Assembly: GCA_965224795.1 (NCBI GenBank)
Contig: CBDDAE010000002.1
Span: 62,001-126,000, forward strand
DNA from: NVTR01 sp036480115
Lineage (GTDB): Bacteria > Pseudomonadota > Alphaproteobacteria > Rhodobacterales > Rhodobacteraceae
Reading direction: 5' to 3'
Length of the DNA: 64,000 nt
Shown piece after piece: positions 27,044-36,090 of the stretch. The notes beneath the pieces were generated by a model. It searched no databases. It was not told where the DNA came from and saw only the letters and a list, made by a program, of their open reading frames with translations. A program made the position numbers and the translations under genes. How positions within the stretch are numbered: the stretch's first letter is position 1; every line of letters begins with the position of its first letter.

Positions 27044-27499
27044 ATGAGCAGACCAAAGGGTTTCACAAAAACGCGCAAACTGCGCTTTGCCGATTGTGAC
27101 CCGGCTGGGATCGGGTTTTATCCGCGACTGGTTGAGCAGGTGAACAACACTGTGGAAGACTGGTTTGAAGACGCCATCGGCCTTTCGTTCCATGAAATGC
27201 ATATGAAGCGCGATATCGGCGTGCCGACCCGCTCACTTTCCGTGGATTTTTCGACCCCTGCGATGCTGGGCGAATTGATCGACTGGAACCTGAACGTTAT
27301 TGAATTACGCCGGTCACTGATCGCGTTGCAGGTTCATGCGCATGGGCCGGGCGGCAATAGAATTCTCAGCGCCAAGGTCAATCTTGTCTGGTGCGAATTT
27401 TCCGGCAAGACCCCGAAATCACAACCTATTCCCGAAGAAATCCGCAACAAAATGTTGCCATTTATATCCCCAGTTGAAAAGGGAATTCATGCAAACTAA
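27044..27499 (+). CDS. 4-hydroxybenzoyl-CoA-thioesterase-family hotdog protein
   Basis: 151 residues. Hotdog-fold acyl-CoA thioesterase with the family opening RKLRFADCDPAGIGFYPRL, where the Asp in DCDPAGI is the usual catalytic acid, followed by VNNTVEDWFEDAIG. It lies 50 bases after the monooxygenase fusion and overlaps the CoA ligase start by 11 bases. In this setting it could release a ring-hydroxylated acid from its CoA ester, which would favour a salicylate-to-gentisate type route, or simply protect the CoA pool. The sequence does not decide. Confidence 0.85.
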   Translation: MSRPKGFTKTRKLRFADCDPAGIGFYPRLVEQVNNTVEDWFEDAIGLSFHEMHMKRDIGVPTRSLSVDFSTPAMLGELIDWNLNVIELRRSLIALQVHAHGPGGNRILSAKVNLVWCEFSGKTPKSQPIPEEIRNKMLPFISPVEKGIHAN

Positions 27500-29051
27500 C
27501 CCTGACCAGACTTTATACCAATGGCTTGAAGTACATGCGCAGTATCGCCCCGATGCCCCTGCCCTGATCTCTACGGAACATGTGATCACTTACGGTGAGC
27601 TGGATGCTAAAGTTCGCAAATTGGCCACCGGATTGGCCGATATTGGCATCGGGCGCGGAGATGTGGTGGCTGCCCAGTTGCCAAACTGCCCAGAATTCAT
27701 CATTGCGTTTCTGGCGACAGCCGCGCGCGGGGCCATCTTTCAGACCCTGCATATGCCCTATCGCAGCCATGAATTATCGCATCTTTTAGGGCATGGAAAC
27801 GCCAAAGTTGTGGTCGCCCTTAACACCTTCAAGGATATCAACCCGGTGCAGGAAATATTGGGGCTGCTCCCCGATCTTGCCACTTTGGAAACCGTTATTT
27901 CAGTTGGCCAATCAACAAAGGGCGCTTTGTCCTTTGCTGATCTCACTTCGGTAAAAGCAGACCCGGCCGCGATAAATGACACGCAACCGGACGACAATTA
28001 TCTGCTGCTATACACATCCGGAACTACAGCCAGCCCGAAGGGCGTACCCCATTCCTATCGCGGTTTTCTGGGAAATTCCTGGGAAATTTCGCGCCAATTG
28101 CAGTTTGGCGGGGATGATCGCATCCTCTCACTGGCCCCTTTCAGCCACCTTTATGGATTGATGATCGTGCATATGGCTTTGGCAACCGGATCAGCCAACG
28201 TCCTGATCCCAGCGTTCAATCCGCCAACCCTAGTAGCAGACTTGAAGACCCATAAACCAACCGCAATTTTCGCCGCCCCGGCACATTTCGCGCCGTTCAT
28301 CGCCAAGGGCGGCATGGCCCCGGAAATGTTTGAGCAAACCCGGCTGGTTTGTTTGTCCGGCTCAACCGTGGCGCCAAAACTGGCGCGCAACGTTGATGAA
28401 CTGCTGCCCCGGGGCAAAGTGATCCAACTGTGGGGGATGAGCGAATTACAAGCCGGGGCTTACGGTCGGCCTAAGGATACATTGGCATCGCGGACTGAAA
28501 CAACCGGAAAAGCGTCGCCCGGTGCTAAGCTGCGGGTTGTTGATGGCGGCGGCGTTCAACAGGGCCCCGAGACCGAAGGCGCGTTGGAAATTCGCGGCCC
28601 GTCTGTTTTCGCTGGCTACCTGAATAATCCACAGGAAACCGACAATTCGTTTACCAACGATGGCTGGTTCAAAACCGGTGATCTGGCGATTATTGCAGCC
28701 GACGGTGATCTGCGCTTGACCGGGCGGACCAAAGAAATCATCAATCGTGGCGGGGTGAAATATAACCCTGTAGACGTAGAATTGCTTTTGGCTGAGATGC
28801 CGCAAATTCAGGCCTGCACGATCGTTCCGCTACCCGACAAAACCCTTGGCGAAAAGGCATGCCTTTGCGTCGAATTACAGGCCGATCAAACGCTGGAACT
28901 GGCGGATGTGGTGGCATTTCTGAATGACCGAAAAATTGCCAAATACAAGCTACCGGAACGCCTGGAAATATTTACGACACTGCCCCTGACTCCAACCCGC
29001 AAGGTCATGCGGGGACAACTGATTAGCAGCCTGACACAGAACAAAGGATAA
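27489..29051 (+). CDS. AMP-forming acyl-CoA ligase (aromatic acid activating, predicted)
   Basis: 520 residues from ATG at 27489; a longer frame start at 27336 overlaps the thioesterase and is not conserved. The adenylation motif is LLLYTSGTTASPKGVPHS, with LSLAPFSHLYG and later GWFKTGDLAIIAADGDLRLTGRTKEIINRGG, and the C-terminal Lys region KYKLPERLEIFTTLPLTPTRKVMR. It belongs to the ANL superfamily, near 2,3-dihydroxybenzoate-AMP and cyclohexanecarboxylate ligases. In this operon it should make the CoA thioester used by the monooxygenase fusion. The 11-base overlap with the preceding gene implies coupling. Confidence 0.87.
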   Translation: MQTNPDQTLYQWLEVHAQYRPDAPALISTEHVITYGELDAKVRKLATGLADIGIGRGDVVAAQLPNCPEFIIAFLATAARGAIFQTLHMPYRSHELSHLLGHGNAKVVVALNTFKDINPVQEILGLLPDLATLETVISVGQSTKGALSFADLTSVKADPAAINDTQPDDNYLLLYTSGTTASPKGVPHSYRGFLGNSWEISRQLQFGGDDRILSLAPFSHLYGLMIVHMALATGSANVLIPAFNPPTLVADLKTHKPTAIFAAPAHFAPFIAKGGMAPEMFEQTRLVCLSGSTVAPKLARNVDELLPRGKVIQLWGMSELQAGAYGRPKDTLASRTETTGKASPGAKLRVVDGGGVQQGPETEGALEIRGPSVFAGYLNNPQETDNSFTNDGWFKTGDLAIIAADGDLRLTGRTKEIINRGGVKYNPVDVELLLAEMPQIQACTIVPLPDKTLGEKACLCVELQADQTLELADVVAFLNDRKIAKYKLPERLEIFTTLPLTPTRKVMRGQLISSLTQNKG

Positions 29052-29056
29052 AACAG

Positions 29057-29617
29057 ATGGATTTCGAACTATTTGAAGCAGATAATGCCCCCGGTGATGC
29101 TGGTGACAGGCTGGCGGGTATTCAGGAAAAAATGGGCGGACTGCTACCCAATTTGTATCGTCAACTGGCCGGATCACCGGTGGCGCTTGAGGCCTATCTG
29201 ACACTGTCTGATATGCTGGTGAAAACCAATTTCACCCCGGCCGAACAACAGTTCATCCTGCTGACCACAAGTGCCCATAACGGCTGTCGCTACTGTGTGG
29301 CCGCGCATTCTTCGGGCGGGCGCATGGCCAAGCTGGATAAAGACGCCATCAACGCTGTGCGCGATGGCGCCAAGGTTGATGACCAAAAACTGGAAGCGTT
29401 GCGGAAGTTTACTGAAACCGTAGTAGAGACTCGCGGCAAGGTCAGTGACGCCGACATTCAGGCGTTTACCAGCGCCGGGTACACGCAAAAACAGATACCG
29501 GAATTATTGGTCTGTCTGGCAATGAAAACCCTGTCGAACTACTTTTCCCGCATGGCTGAAACACCGCTGGATGATTTTCTGGGGCGCATGGAATGGGACG
29601 GAAATGATCGGGTCTGA
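29057..29617 (+). CDS. AhpD/carboxymuconolactone-decarboxylase-family protein
   Basis: 186 residues, five bases after the CoA ligase. Contains the AhpD-type redox pair in AHNGCRYCVAAHSSGG (C-x-x-C followed by His), so an alkylhydroperoxidase-like thiol activity is more likely than ring decarboxylation. The N-terminal AGIQEKMGGLLPNLYRQLAGSP is family-typical. Such genes recur in aromatic catabolic operons, perhaps to deal with peroxides formed by the flavin monooxygenases; that link is inference. Confidence 0.82.
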   Translation: MDFELFEADNAPGDAGDRLAGIQEKMGGLLPNLYRQLAGSPVALEAYLTLSDMLVKTNFTPAEQQFILLTTSAHNGCRYCVAAHSSGGRMAKLDKDAINAVRDGAKVDDQKLEALRKFTETVVETRGKVSDADIQAFTSAGYTQKQIPELLVCLAMKTLSNYFSRMAETPLDDFLGRMEWDGNDRV

Positions 29618-29801
29618 GGCGATCACAGGATGCATCCAAATTTGCTTTAGGTGTATATATTTTAACTATTAAATTTTGTTGAAATTGATCCGGGCATGTG
29701 CCAGCCTGAATTCGGGGAGAAGTGCGAACAAGAATCTTCAGCCAAAAACACAATCGGGCAACGATAATGCCTGTAAAATAAATCAACATGGGAGAATAAT
29801 A

Positions 29802-30956
29802 ATGAAAAAGGTTGTAACTGCTTTAAGCGCGTTGCTGTTTTCGACAGCAGCCTATGCGCAAGAAATAAAAGTTGGCCTGATGGTTACCCTGTCCGGCCCT
29901 CCGGCTGTTTTGGGACGTCAGGTCGAAGATGGTTTCAAGCTGGGGTTGGAAACCCTTGGCGGCAAACTGGGCGGCGTTGATGCCACCCTGATCGTCGCTG
30001 ACACCGAACTTAAACCGGATGTGGCGCTGACCCGGGTCAAGGGCCTGCTGGAACGCGACAAGGTTGATTTTGTTGTTGGCACGGTGTTTTCCAACGTGCT
30101 GGCCGCGATATTCAAACCGGTGGTTCAGTCGGAAACCTTCCTGATCAGCCCCAATGCCGGACCTTCAACGATCGCCGGGGAAAATTGCAATCCGTTCTTC
30201 TTTTCCACGTCCTATCAGAACAACCAGAATTTTGAGGTTTTGGGCCACTATGCACAGGAACAGGGGTTTGAGAACGTCTTTATGATGGTGCCTAACTATC
30301 AAGCGGGTCGCGATGCGGCTGCTGGGTTCAAGTCAAACTATACCGGCAATGTTGTGGAAGAACTCTACACACCACTTGGTCACAAGGACTTTTCTGCCGA
30401 GATCGCACAGATGGCAACATCGGGTGCGGATGCACTGTTTACCTTCATGCCAGGCGGCATGGGTGTGAATTTTGTTAAGCAATACCATGCTGCCGGGTTG
30501 GCCGACAAAATGACCTTCCTGTCGGCATTCACTGTGGATGAAGCCACATTGCCTGCGCAAAAAGAGGCCGCCCTTGGGTTCTTTGGCGCAACCACCTGGG
30601 CCCCTAATCTGGACCTGCCACAAAGCAAGGCATTCGTGGCGGCGTTTGAAGCCAAATATGGCTATATCCCCGGTGGATTTGCGATGCAGGCCTATGATGC
30701 GGTGCTGCTGATCGACAGTGCAGTACGCGCTGTGGGTGGGGATATGTCCGACAAGGCGGCCGTTCAGGCAGCGCTGGAAGCGGCTGATTTTGAATCGCTG
30801 CGTGGCAAGTTCAGCTATAATAACAATCACTTCCCAATTCAGGATTTCTATTTGCTGAAAGTGGCACAGCGTGAAGACGGTAAATTCCAGACCGAAATCG
30901 CTGAAAAAGTGTTTGAAGATTACTCAGACAGTTTTGCCGCTGAGTGTAAAATGTAA
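29802..30956 (+). CDS. ABC transporter periplasmic binding protein (branched-chain amino acid type)
   Basis: 384 residues from ATG at 29802 behind GGAGAATAATA. The N-terminus MKKVVTALSALLFSTAAYAQ is a signal peptide with cleavage after AYA. The mature protein begins EIKVGLMVTLSGPPAVLGRQ, the type I (LivJ-like) fold seen in importers for amino acids and for aromatic acids. C-terminal YSDSFAAECKM is typical of the aromatic-substrate branch. A hairpin follows before the permease genes. In this cluster the ligand is probably the aromatic acid that the CoA ligase activates. Confidence 0.88.
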   Translation: MKKVVTALSALLFSTAAYAQEIKVGLMVTLSGPPAVLGRQVEDGFKLGLETLGGKLGGVDATLIVADTELKPDVALTRVKGLLERDKVDFVVGTVFSNVLAAIFKPVVQSETFLISPNAGPSTIAGENCNPFFFSTSYQNNQNFEVLGHYAQEQGFENVFMMVPNYQAGRDAAAGFKSNYTGNVVEELYTPLGHKDFSAEIAQMATSGADALFTFMPGGMGVNFVKQYHAAGLADKMTFLSAFTVDEATLPAQKEAALGFFGATTWAPNLDLPQSKAFVAAFEAKYGYIPGGFAMQAYDAVLLIDSAVRAVGGDMSDKAAVQAALEAADFESLRGKFSYNNNHFPIQDFYLLKVAQREDGKFQTEIAEKVFEDYSDSFAAECKM

Positions 30957-30963
30957 GGGAATT

Positions 30964-30985
30964 GCGGGTGCCTTAGGGCGCCCGC
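30964..30985 (+). promoter_or_regulatory. Intercistronic mRNA hairpin after binding-protein gene
   Basis: A 9-bp stem (30964-30972 with 30977-30985, one G-U pair) and a TTAG loop, with no T tract after it. A hairpin at this place commonly protects the binding-protein mRNA and lowers expression of the permease genes that follow, as in malE-malF; that role is inferred. Confidence 0.55.
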
Positions 30986-31007
30986 ATCCGGCAAGGGATA
31001 CCCCCAA

Positions 31008-31934
31008 ATGTCCATGACGCTTTTGCTGATTCAGATCCTGAACGGGCTGCAATACGGGATACTTTTATTTCTGATCGCCGCTGGCCTGACGCTGATTTTC
31101 GGGGTTATGGGCTTTATCAATCTGGCCCACGGCGTGCAGTACATGATCGGGGCCTACCTGATTTTCATGTACCACCAGTTGACCGGTAGTTTCTTTATCT
31201 CCCTTGCCTTGGCGGCAGCCACTGCAATGGTGCTAGGGCTGATACTGGAATACCTGATTTTTCGACATTTATACGACAGGGACCATCTGGATCAGGTGCT
31301 GGCGACGTTCGGTGTGATCCTGTTCATGAACGAAGCGGTCAAGGTAATCTGGGGGCCGGCAACCCTGATCGTGCCGCCCCCGGATATTTTGGCCGGGTCT
31401 TTTCAACTGACCGAAGGTTTGCTGTATCCCACCTATCGCATCGCCCTGATCGGCGTCGGGATTGCTGTGGCGATCGGACTGTATTTGCTGGTGACAAAAA
31501 CCCGCATTGGTATGCTGGTGCGCGCCGGGGCCACGCACCCGGAAATAGTCAGTGCCCTGGGTATCAATATTCGCGGGTTGTTCACCATCGTATTTGGTTT
31601 TGGTGCCATGTTGGCTGGCTTTTCCGGGGCAATGGCCGCGCCGATTTTTTCGGTGGAACCGGGCATGGGCGACAATCTGTTGATCGTTACTTTCGTGGTG
31701 ATCATCATCGGCGGTGTCGGGTCCATTCGCGGGGCATTTGTGGCGGCGATCATGGTCGGGTTGATCGACACGCTGGGGCGGTCCTTTGCCACCAACCTGC
31801 TAAAGCTGGTGGTGGACCCGTCGGCGGCCAATCAGATTGGTCCGGCGCTGGCCTCAATGTTGATCTATGTCCTGATGGCGGCGATCCTGTTTTTCCGCCC
31901 AGAGGGTCTGTTTCCAGCAACGAAATCCGCATGA
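31008..31934 (+). CDS. ABC permease, LivH type
   Basis: 308 residues, integral membrane. Starts MSMTLLLIQILNGLQYGILLFLIAAG and has the LivH hallmark LIFGVMGFINLAHG. About eight membrane segments are visible, with the ATPase-contact region GRSFATNLLKL towards the C-terminus. It pairs with the LivM-type gene, whose start overlaps this stop by 4 bp. Confidence 0.9.
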   Translation: MSMTLLLIQILNGLQYGILLFLIAAGLTLIFGVMGFINLAHGVQYMIGAYLIFMYHQLTGSFFISLALAAATAMVLGLILEYLIFRHLYDRDHLDQVLATFGVILFMNEAVKVIWGPATLIVPPPDILAGSFQLTEGLLYPTYRIALIGVGIAVAIGLYLLVTKTRIGMLVRAGATHPEIVSALGINIRGLFTIVFGFGAMLAGFSGAMAAPIFSVEPGMGDNLLIVTFVVIIIGGVGSIRGAFVAAIMVGLIDTLGRSFATNLLKLVVDPSAANQIGPALASMLIYVLMAAILFFRPEGLFPATKSA

Positions 31935-32911
31935 CCGGAGTTGTACAAATTCGCCCGGTATCTGAACGCGGCATCAGCAATGGCATCTGGTTTGGAATAT
32001 TGTTGTTTGCCCTACTGGCGCTGTCACCAACACTGGCACAATGGACTGGCGAAACCTACCTGCTGACACTGATCATGAAGGCGATGATCCTGGCCACCGC
32101 GGCGCTGTCGCTGGACCTTTTGATCGGGCGCGGCGGCATGGTCAGCTTTGGACACGCTGCATTTTTAGGGCTTGGGGCCTATGTCACCGGTATCGCCCTG
32201 ACCGAAGGTATCAGTGATGTCATCACAATCCTTGCCATGGTTATTGCCACCAGCGGTTTGTTCGCGCTGATCACCGGAGCAATATCAATCCGCACATCTG
32301 GCGTGCATTTCATCATGATCACGCTGGCATTCGGGCAGATGTTATTTTTCACCTTCTCGTCGCTGTCCAAATACGGCGGCGATGACGGGATATCCCTGTG
32401 GGACTTGCCAGAACTGTTTGGCACACGAGTATTTCAAAGCGGACACGGGCTATATTATTCAATCCTGATCATTCTGATCCTGACCTGGGTGTTTTTGGGG
32501 CGGCTGGCAGATTCGCGTTTTGGCCGGGTGCTGCGGGCGGCTAAGGAAAACGAATTGCGGGTCGCTACCATGGGCTACCGCGTATATCATTATCGCCTAA
32601 TTGCCTATGTGATCGCAGGTATGATCGCCGGTGTGGCCGGGTTTTTGTTTGCTTGCCAGGCCGAATTTGTCAGCCCCGCCACCGCCACATGGCCCCGGTC
32701 CGGTGACCTTATCATCATGGTTGTGATCGGCGGCATGGGAACCCGCAACGGTGCAGTGCTCGGCGCGCTGTTTCTGGTTTTGACCGAAGAAATATTATCG
32801 TCTTACACCCGCGATTGGCGGCTGATTTTCGGGCCGATGCTGGTCTTGATCGTGCTGTTCACCAAGGGTGGGTTGACCGGATTTCTTGATTTGGCACTGG
32901 GGCGCAAATGA
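31931..32911 (+). CDS. ABC permease, LivM type
   Basis: 326 residues, about nine or ten membrane segments. Family motifs are SLDLLIGRGGMVSFGHAAFLGLGAY and FGRVLRAAKENELRVATMGYRVYHYRL, the coupling-helix region. It overlaps its neighbours on both sides by 4 bp (ATGA), so the permease and ATPase genes are translated as one coupled run. Confidence 0.9.
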   Translation: MTGVVQIRPVSERGISNGIWFGILLFALLALSPTLAQWTGETYLLTLIMKAMILATAALSLDLLIGRGGMVSFGHAAFLGLGAYVTGIALTEGISDVITILAMVIATSGLFALITGAISIRTSGVHFIMITLAFGQMLFFTFSSLSKYGGDDGISLWDLPELFGTRVFQSGHGLYYSILIILILTWVFLGRLADSRFGRVLRAAKENELRVATMGYRVYHYRLIAYVIAGMIAGVAGFLFACQAEFVSPATATWPRSGDLIIMVVIGGMGTRNGAVLGALFLVLTEEILSSYTRDWRLIFGPMLVLIVLFTKGGLTGFLDLALGRK

Positions 32912-33654
32912 CCGCGATCCTGAAGCTGGATAACTTGTGCAAATCATTTGGCGCCCTAAAGGTCAGCGACGCCATCAGCCTTGATCTGCGCCCCGGTGAA
33001 TGCCACGCGCTGATTGGTCCAAATGGTGCCGGAAAATCCACCCTGATTCACCAGATATCAGGTGTATTAAAACCAGATTCCGGGACTGTGGAATTTGGTG
33101 GTCGTGATATTACCCATCTAAGTCTGGCGCAAAGGGCGCAGGCGGGGCTGGGGCGCAGCTATCAGATCACGGCCGTCATTCCGGGGTTTTCGGTGCTGGA
33201 AAACACCGCCCTTGCCGCCCAGGCGACGGATGGCAGCAGCTTGCGTTTCTTTGGTGTGGCGCACCGGGAAAATTCGCTGAATGAGCGGGCCATGCAAACC
33301 CTGACCTCGCTTGATTTGGATGCGCGTGCCCATGCTCTGGCCCATAACCTGTCCCACGGTGAACGCCGCCTGCTGGAAATTGCCATGGCGATTGTCGCCA
33401 ACCCGCGGGCACTATTGCTGGATGAACCGATGGCAGGGCTTGGCAAAGGTGAAAGCGAAGACCTGACGCGAGTACTGGTTGGGCTAAAGGCAACGACGCC
33501 GATGCTGATGGTGGAACACGACATGGAGGCGGTATTTGCGCTGGCGGACCGGGTTTCAGTGCTGGTTTACGGTAAGATCATCACCACCGGCACCCCCGAT
33601 CAGGTGCGCGCCGATCCGGCGGCCCGCGCCGCCTATCTGGGGGAAGACGCATGA
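32908..33654 (+). CDS. ABC ATPase, LivG type
   Basis: 248 residues. Walker A is GPNGAGKST, the signature is LSHGERRLLEIAMAI, Walker B is ALLLDEPMAGL, and the H-loop His is in LMVEHDMEAVF. It lacks nothing needed for ATP hydrolysis and has the length of LivG. It overlaps both neighbours by 4 bp. Confidence 0.92.
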   Translation: MTAILKLDNLCKSFGALKVSDAISLDLRPGECHALIGPNGAGKSTLIHQISGVLKPDSGTVEFGGRDITHLSLAQRAQAGLGRSYQITAVIPGFSVLENTALAAQATDGSSLRFFGVAHRENSLNERAMQTLTSLDLDARAHALAHNLSHGERRLLEIAMAIVANPRALLLDEPMAGLGKGESEDLTRVLVGLKATTPMLMVEHDMEAVFALADRVSVLVYGKIITTGTPDQVRADPAARAAYLGEDA

Positions 33655-34346
33655 GCCTGCTGGACGTCAGGGGGCTGGAGGCGGGTTATGGATCCGCGCA
33701 GGTATTATTTGGGGTTGATCTGACGATCGCGCCGGGTGAAGTGGCGACATTGCTTGGGCGCAATGGTATGGGCAAAACCACTACGATCCGCGCCATTATG
33801 GGGTTGCTGAAACCTTTGGCCGGGTCGGTGACTTTTCGCGGCAAAGACATGACCGGCACCCAACCCTTTCATATTGGGCGCGCCGGGATCGGTCTGGTGC
33901 CAGAGGGGCGGCAGATTTTTCCAACCCTGAATGTAGAAGAAAACCTGCGCGCGGTTGCGCGCCCTGGCGGGCGTTGGAACCTGGCAGGGGTCTATGACTT
34001 TTTTCCCCGCCTTGCAGAACGTAAAACCCATATGGGCAACCAATTATCGGGTGGCGAACAACAGATGCTGGCGATTGCGCGCGCCCTGATGACCAATCCC
34101 AGCCTGCTTATTCTGGATGAAGCCACCGAAGGGTTGGCACCGCTTATCCGGGCGGATATCTGGACCAAGCTGGCATCGCTGAAAGCCGAGGGCGAAGCAA
34201 TTTTAGTGATTGACAAAAATCTGGATGCATTGACAAAAATTGCCGACAAACACACGGTTTTGGAAAAGGGACGTGTGGTTTGGTCGGGAACTGCCTTGGA
34301 TTTGGAAAACGATCCAAAGGGCATTAGCCACTACTTACATTTGTAA
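33651..34346 (+). CDS. ABC ATPase, LivF type
   Basis: 231 residues. Walker A is GRNGMGKTT, the signature LSGGEQQMLAIARAL, Walker B LLILDEATEGLAP. The usual H-loop His after Walker B is replaced: the sequence there is ILVIDKNLDALTKIAD, where LivF proteins normally carry a His or Gln-His pair (VEQN in classical LivF). Aromatic-substrate LivF relatives often have DKN, so this is not a defect. It is the last gene of the importer. Confidence 0.9.
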   Translation: MSLLDVRGLEAGYGSAQVLFGVDLTIAPGEVATLLGRNGMGKTTTIRAIMGLLKPLAGSVTFRGKDMTGTQPFHIGRAGIGLVPEGRQIFPTLNVEENLRAVARPGGRWNLAGVYDFFPRLAERKTHMGNQLSGGEQQMLAIARALMTNPSLLILDEATEGLAPLIRADIWTKLASLKAEGEAILVIDKNLDALTKIADKHTVLEKGRVVWSGTALDLENDPKGISHYLHL

Positions 34347-34361
34347 CCATAGGGAAAAATC

Positions 34362-34820
34362 ATGGAAAAAATGCCAGCTGGAATAATGCGTGCCGGACAG
34401 GGCTTAGACGGTGTGACGTGGAATATTCTGGGTCAGATTTATATACCCAAACAGCTAAGCGAGGACTCGTTTTCTTGGCATGCTACATTTCCGGTCGACA
34501 CCTTCGTACCGCCCCACATCCACCCGCATCAGGACGAATTTTTGTACATTCTTGAAGGGCGATTTGATTTTGTTCTAGATGGCAAAGAATTGTTCGCCGA
34601 GCCGGGAGATCTGGTGCACATGCCTATGGGCATTCCCCACGGTATTTTCAACAAAACTGACAGTGACATCAAAACCCTATTTTGGGTGTCACCGGCACGC
34701 CGCCTGTTTGATCTGTTTTGGGCCATTCACAATATGGGCGAAAACCCCGATATTGCTGAACTGGTGGCTCTGTCTGCCCAGCACGAGGTTGATTTTCTAC
34801 CACCCCCCGAAGACGCATAG
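34362..34820 (+). CDS. Single-domain cupin protein
   Basis: 152 residues, 15 bases after the ABC genes. The cupin metal motif 1 is HIHPHQDEFLYILEGRFDF (two His and a Glu) and motif 2 is PGDLVHMPMGIPHGIFN (third His). This arrangement binds Fe, Mn or Zn. It might be a small ring-cleaving or tautomerising enzyme of the pathway; gentisate dioxygenases are larger two-cupin proteins, so it is not a normal one. Exact role unknown. Confidence 0.78.
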   Translation: MEKMPAGIMRAGQGLDGVTWNILGQIYIPKQLSEDSFSWHATFPVDTFVPPHIHPHQDEFLYILEGRFDFVLDGKELFAEPGDLVHMPMGIPHGIFNKTDSDIKTLFWVSPARRLFDLFWAIHNMGENPDIAELVALSAQHEVDFLPPPEDA

Positions 34821-34829
34821 GGATAGCCG

Positions 34830-36068
34830 ATGAAAGTTTTAATCGCAGGGGCAGGCATTGGCGGGCTAACGCTTGCCCTGATGCTGCATCAACGGGGCAT
34901 CAAAACCCAGCTGTTTGAACGCGCTGCCAAAGTGCAGGAAGTTGGCGTGGGCATTAACACCCTGCCCCACGCTATAAAAGAACTAGCAGCGCTTGATTTA
35001 CTCGCCCCGCTTGATGCGATTGCCATGCGCACGCGAGAGTTGCGCTATCTCACCCGTCAGGGCCAAGAGGTCTGGCGTGATTTGCGGGGCCTACATGATG
35101 GCCATGACGCTCCGCAGTTTTCAATTCACCGTGGTAAGTTCCAAAAAGTTTTATATGACGCGGTGCTAAAACGGCTTGGCCCAAACTCGGTTAAAACTGG
35201 CAGCCGGTTCACCGGGTTTGTTCAGGACGAAAGCGGCGTTGCGGCGCACTTTGTCGACAATATTGATGGGGCTTCATCGCGTACCGAACGCGGTGATATT
35301 CTGATTTGCGCTGATGGTATTCACAGTGCAGGGCGCAAAATTTTCTATCCAAATGAAGGCCCACCCAGCTGGAACGGTGTTGTCATGTGGCGCGGTGCAG
35401 TCGACTGGCCGATCTGGGAAGACGGAGAGACCATGGCGATCGGCGGCGGCATGGGCGGCAAGTTTGTGCTGTACCCGATCACCCCAGCCAAGAACGGCAA
35501 ACAGTTGATGAACTGGGTGGTAGCAACACGCATCGCCGACGGTGCAGTTTCGCCGCCACCTGCCGATAGCTGGTCCAAGAAAGCACCCCTGTCCAAAGTA
35601 TTGCCACACGCCAAGCGGTTTACCATACCCGGGATGGATATCGAGGCATTGGTACGTGCCACCAATTCAATCTTTGAATATCCGATGGCCGATCGCGACG
35701 GCTTACCACGTTGGACCCATGGCCGGGTTACACTGCTGGGGGACGCCGCGCATCCGATGTATCCGGTTGGTTCAAACGGTGCGTCCCAGGCGATATTGGA
35801 CGCGCGTTGTCTGGCCGATGCACTGGCCAATGCCGAACATCCACGCCAGGCCCTGTATGAATACGACAATAAGCGCCGACCAATAACGTCGCAGATCGTC
35901 AAACTAAACCGCGCTGGAGGGCCGGAACGGATTATAGATGAGATTGAAAAACTAAGCCCAACACTGTTTGACGATATTGATCAGGTGCTTAGCCATAAAA
36001 AACGAGAAGCCATTGTAAAGGGCTATGCAGGCATTGCCGGGTTTTCATCCAAGGAAAAAAAGACCTGA
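34830..36068 (+). CDS. FAD-dependent aromatic monooxygenase (PhzS/salicylate hydroxylase-like)
   Basis: 412 residues. N-terminal FAD motif VLIAGAGIGGLTLALMLHQRG, the DG motif ILICADGIHSAGRK, and the second FAD motif VTLLGDAAHPMYPVGSNGASQAILDARCLADAL. This is a class A flavoprotein hydroxylase with NAD(P)H as reductant. It lies 9 bases after the cupin gene and closes the cluster. It may hydroxylate a free aromatic intermediate after the thioesterase step, or act in a side branch. Confidence 0.86.
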   Translation: MKVLIAGAGIGGLTLALMLHQRGIKTQLFERAAKVQEVGVGINTLPHAIKELAALDLLAPLDAIAMRTRELRYLTRQGQEVWRDLRGLHDGHDAPQFSIHRGKFQKVLYDAVLKRLGPNSVKTGSRFTGFVQDESGVAAHFVDNIDGASSRTERGDILICADGIHSAGRKIFYPNEGPPSWNGVVMWRGAVDWPIWEDGETMAIGGGMGGKFVLYPITPAKNGKQLMNWVVATRIADGAVSPPPADSWSKKAPLSKVLPHAKRFTIPGMDIEALVRATNSIFEYPMADRDGLPRWTHGRVTLLGDAAHPMYPVGSNGASQAILDARCLADALANAEHPRQALYEYDNKRRPITSQIVKLNRAGGPERIIDEIEKLSPTLFDDIDQVLSHKKREAIVKGYAGIAGFSSKEKKT

Positions 36069-36090
36069 TAGCGGGCTTGAATAACCGGAT

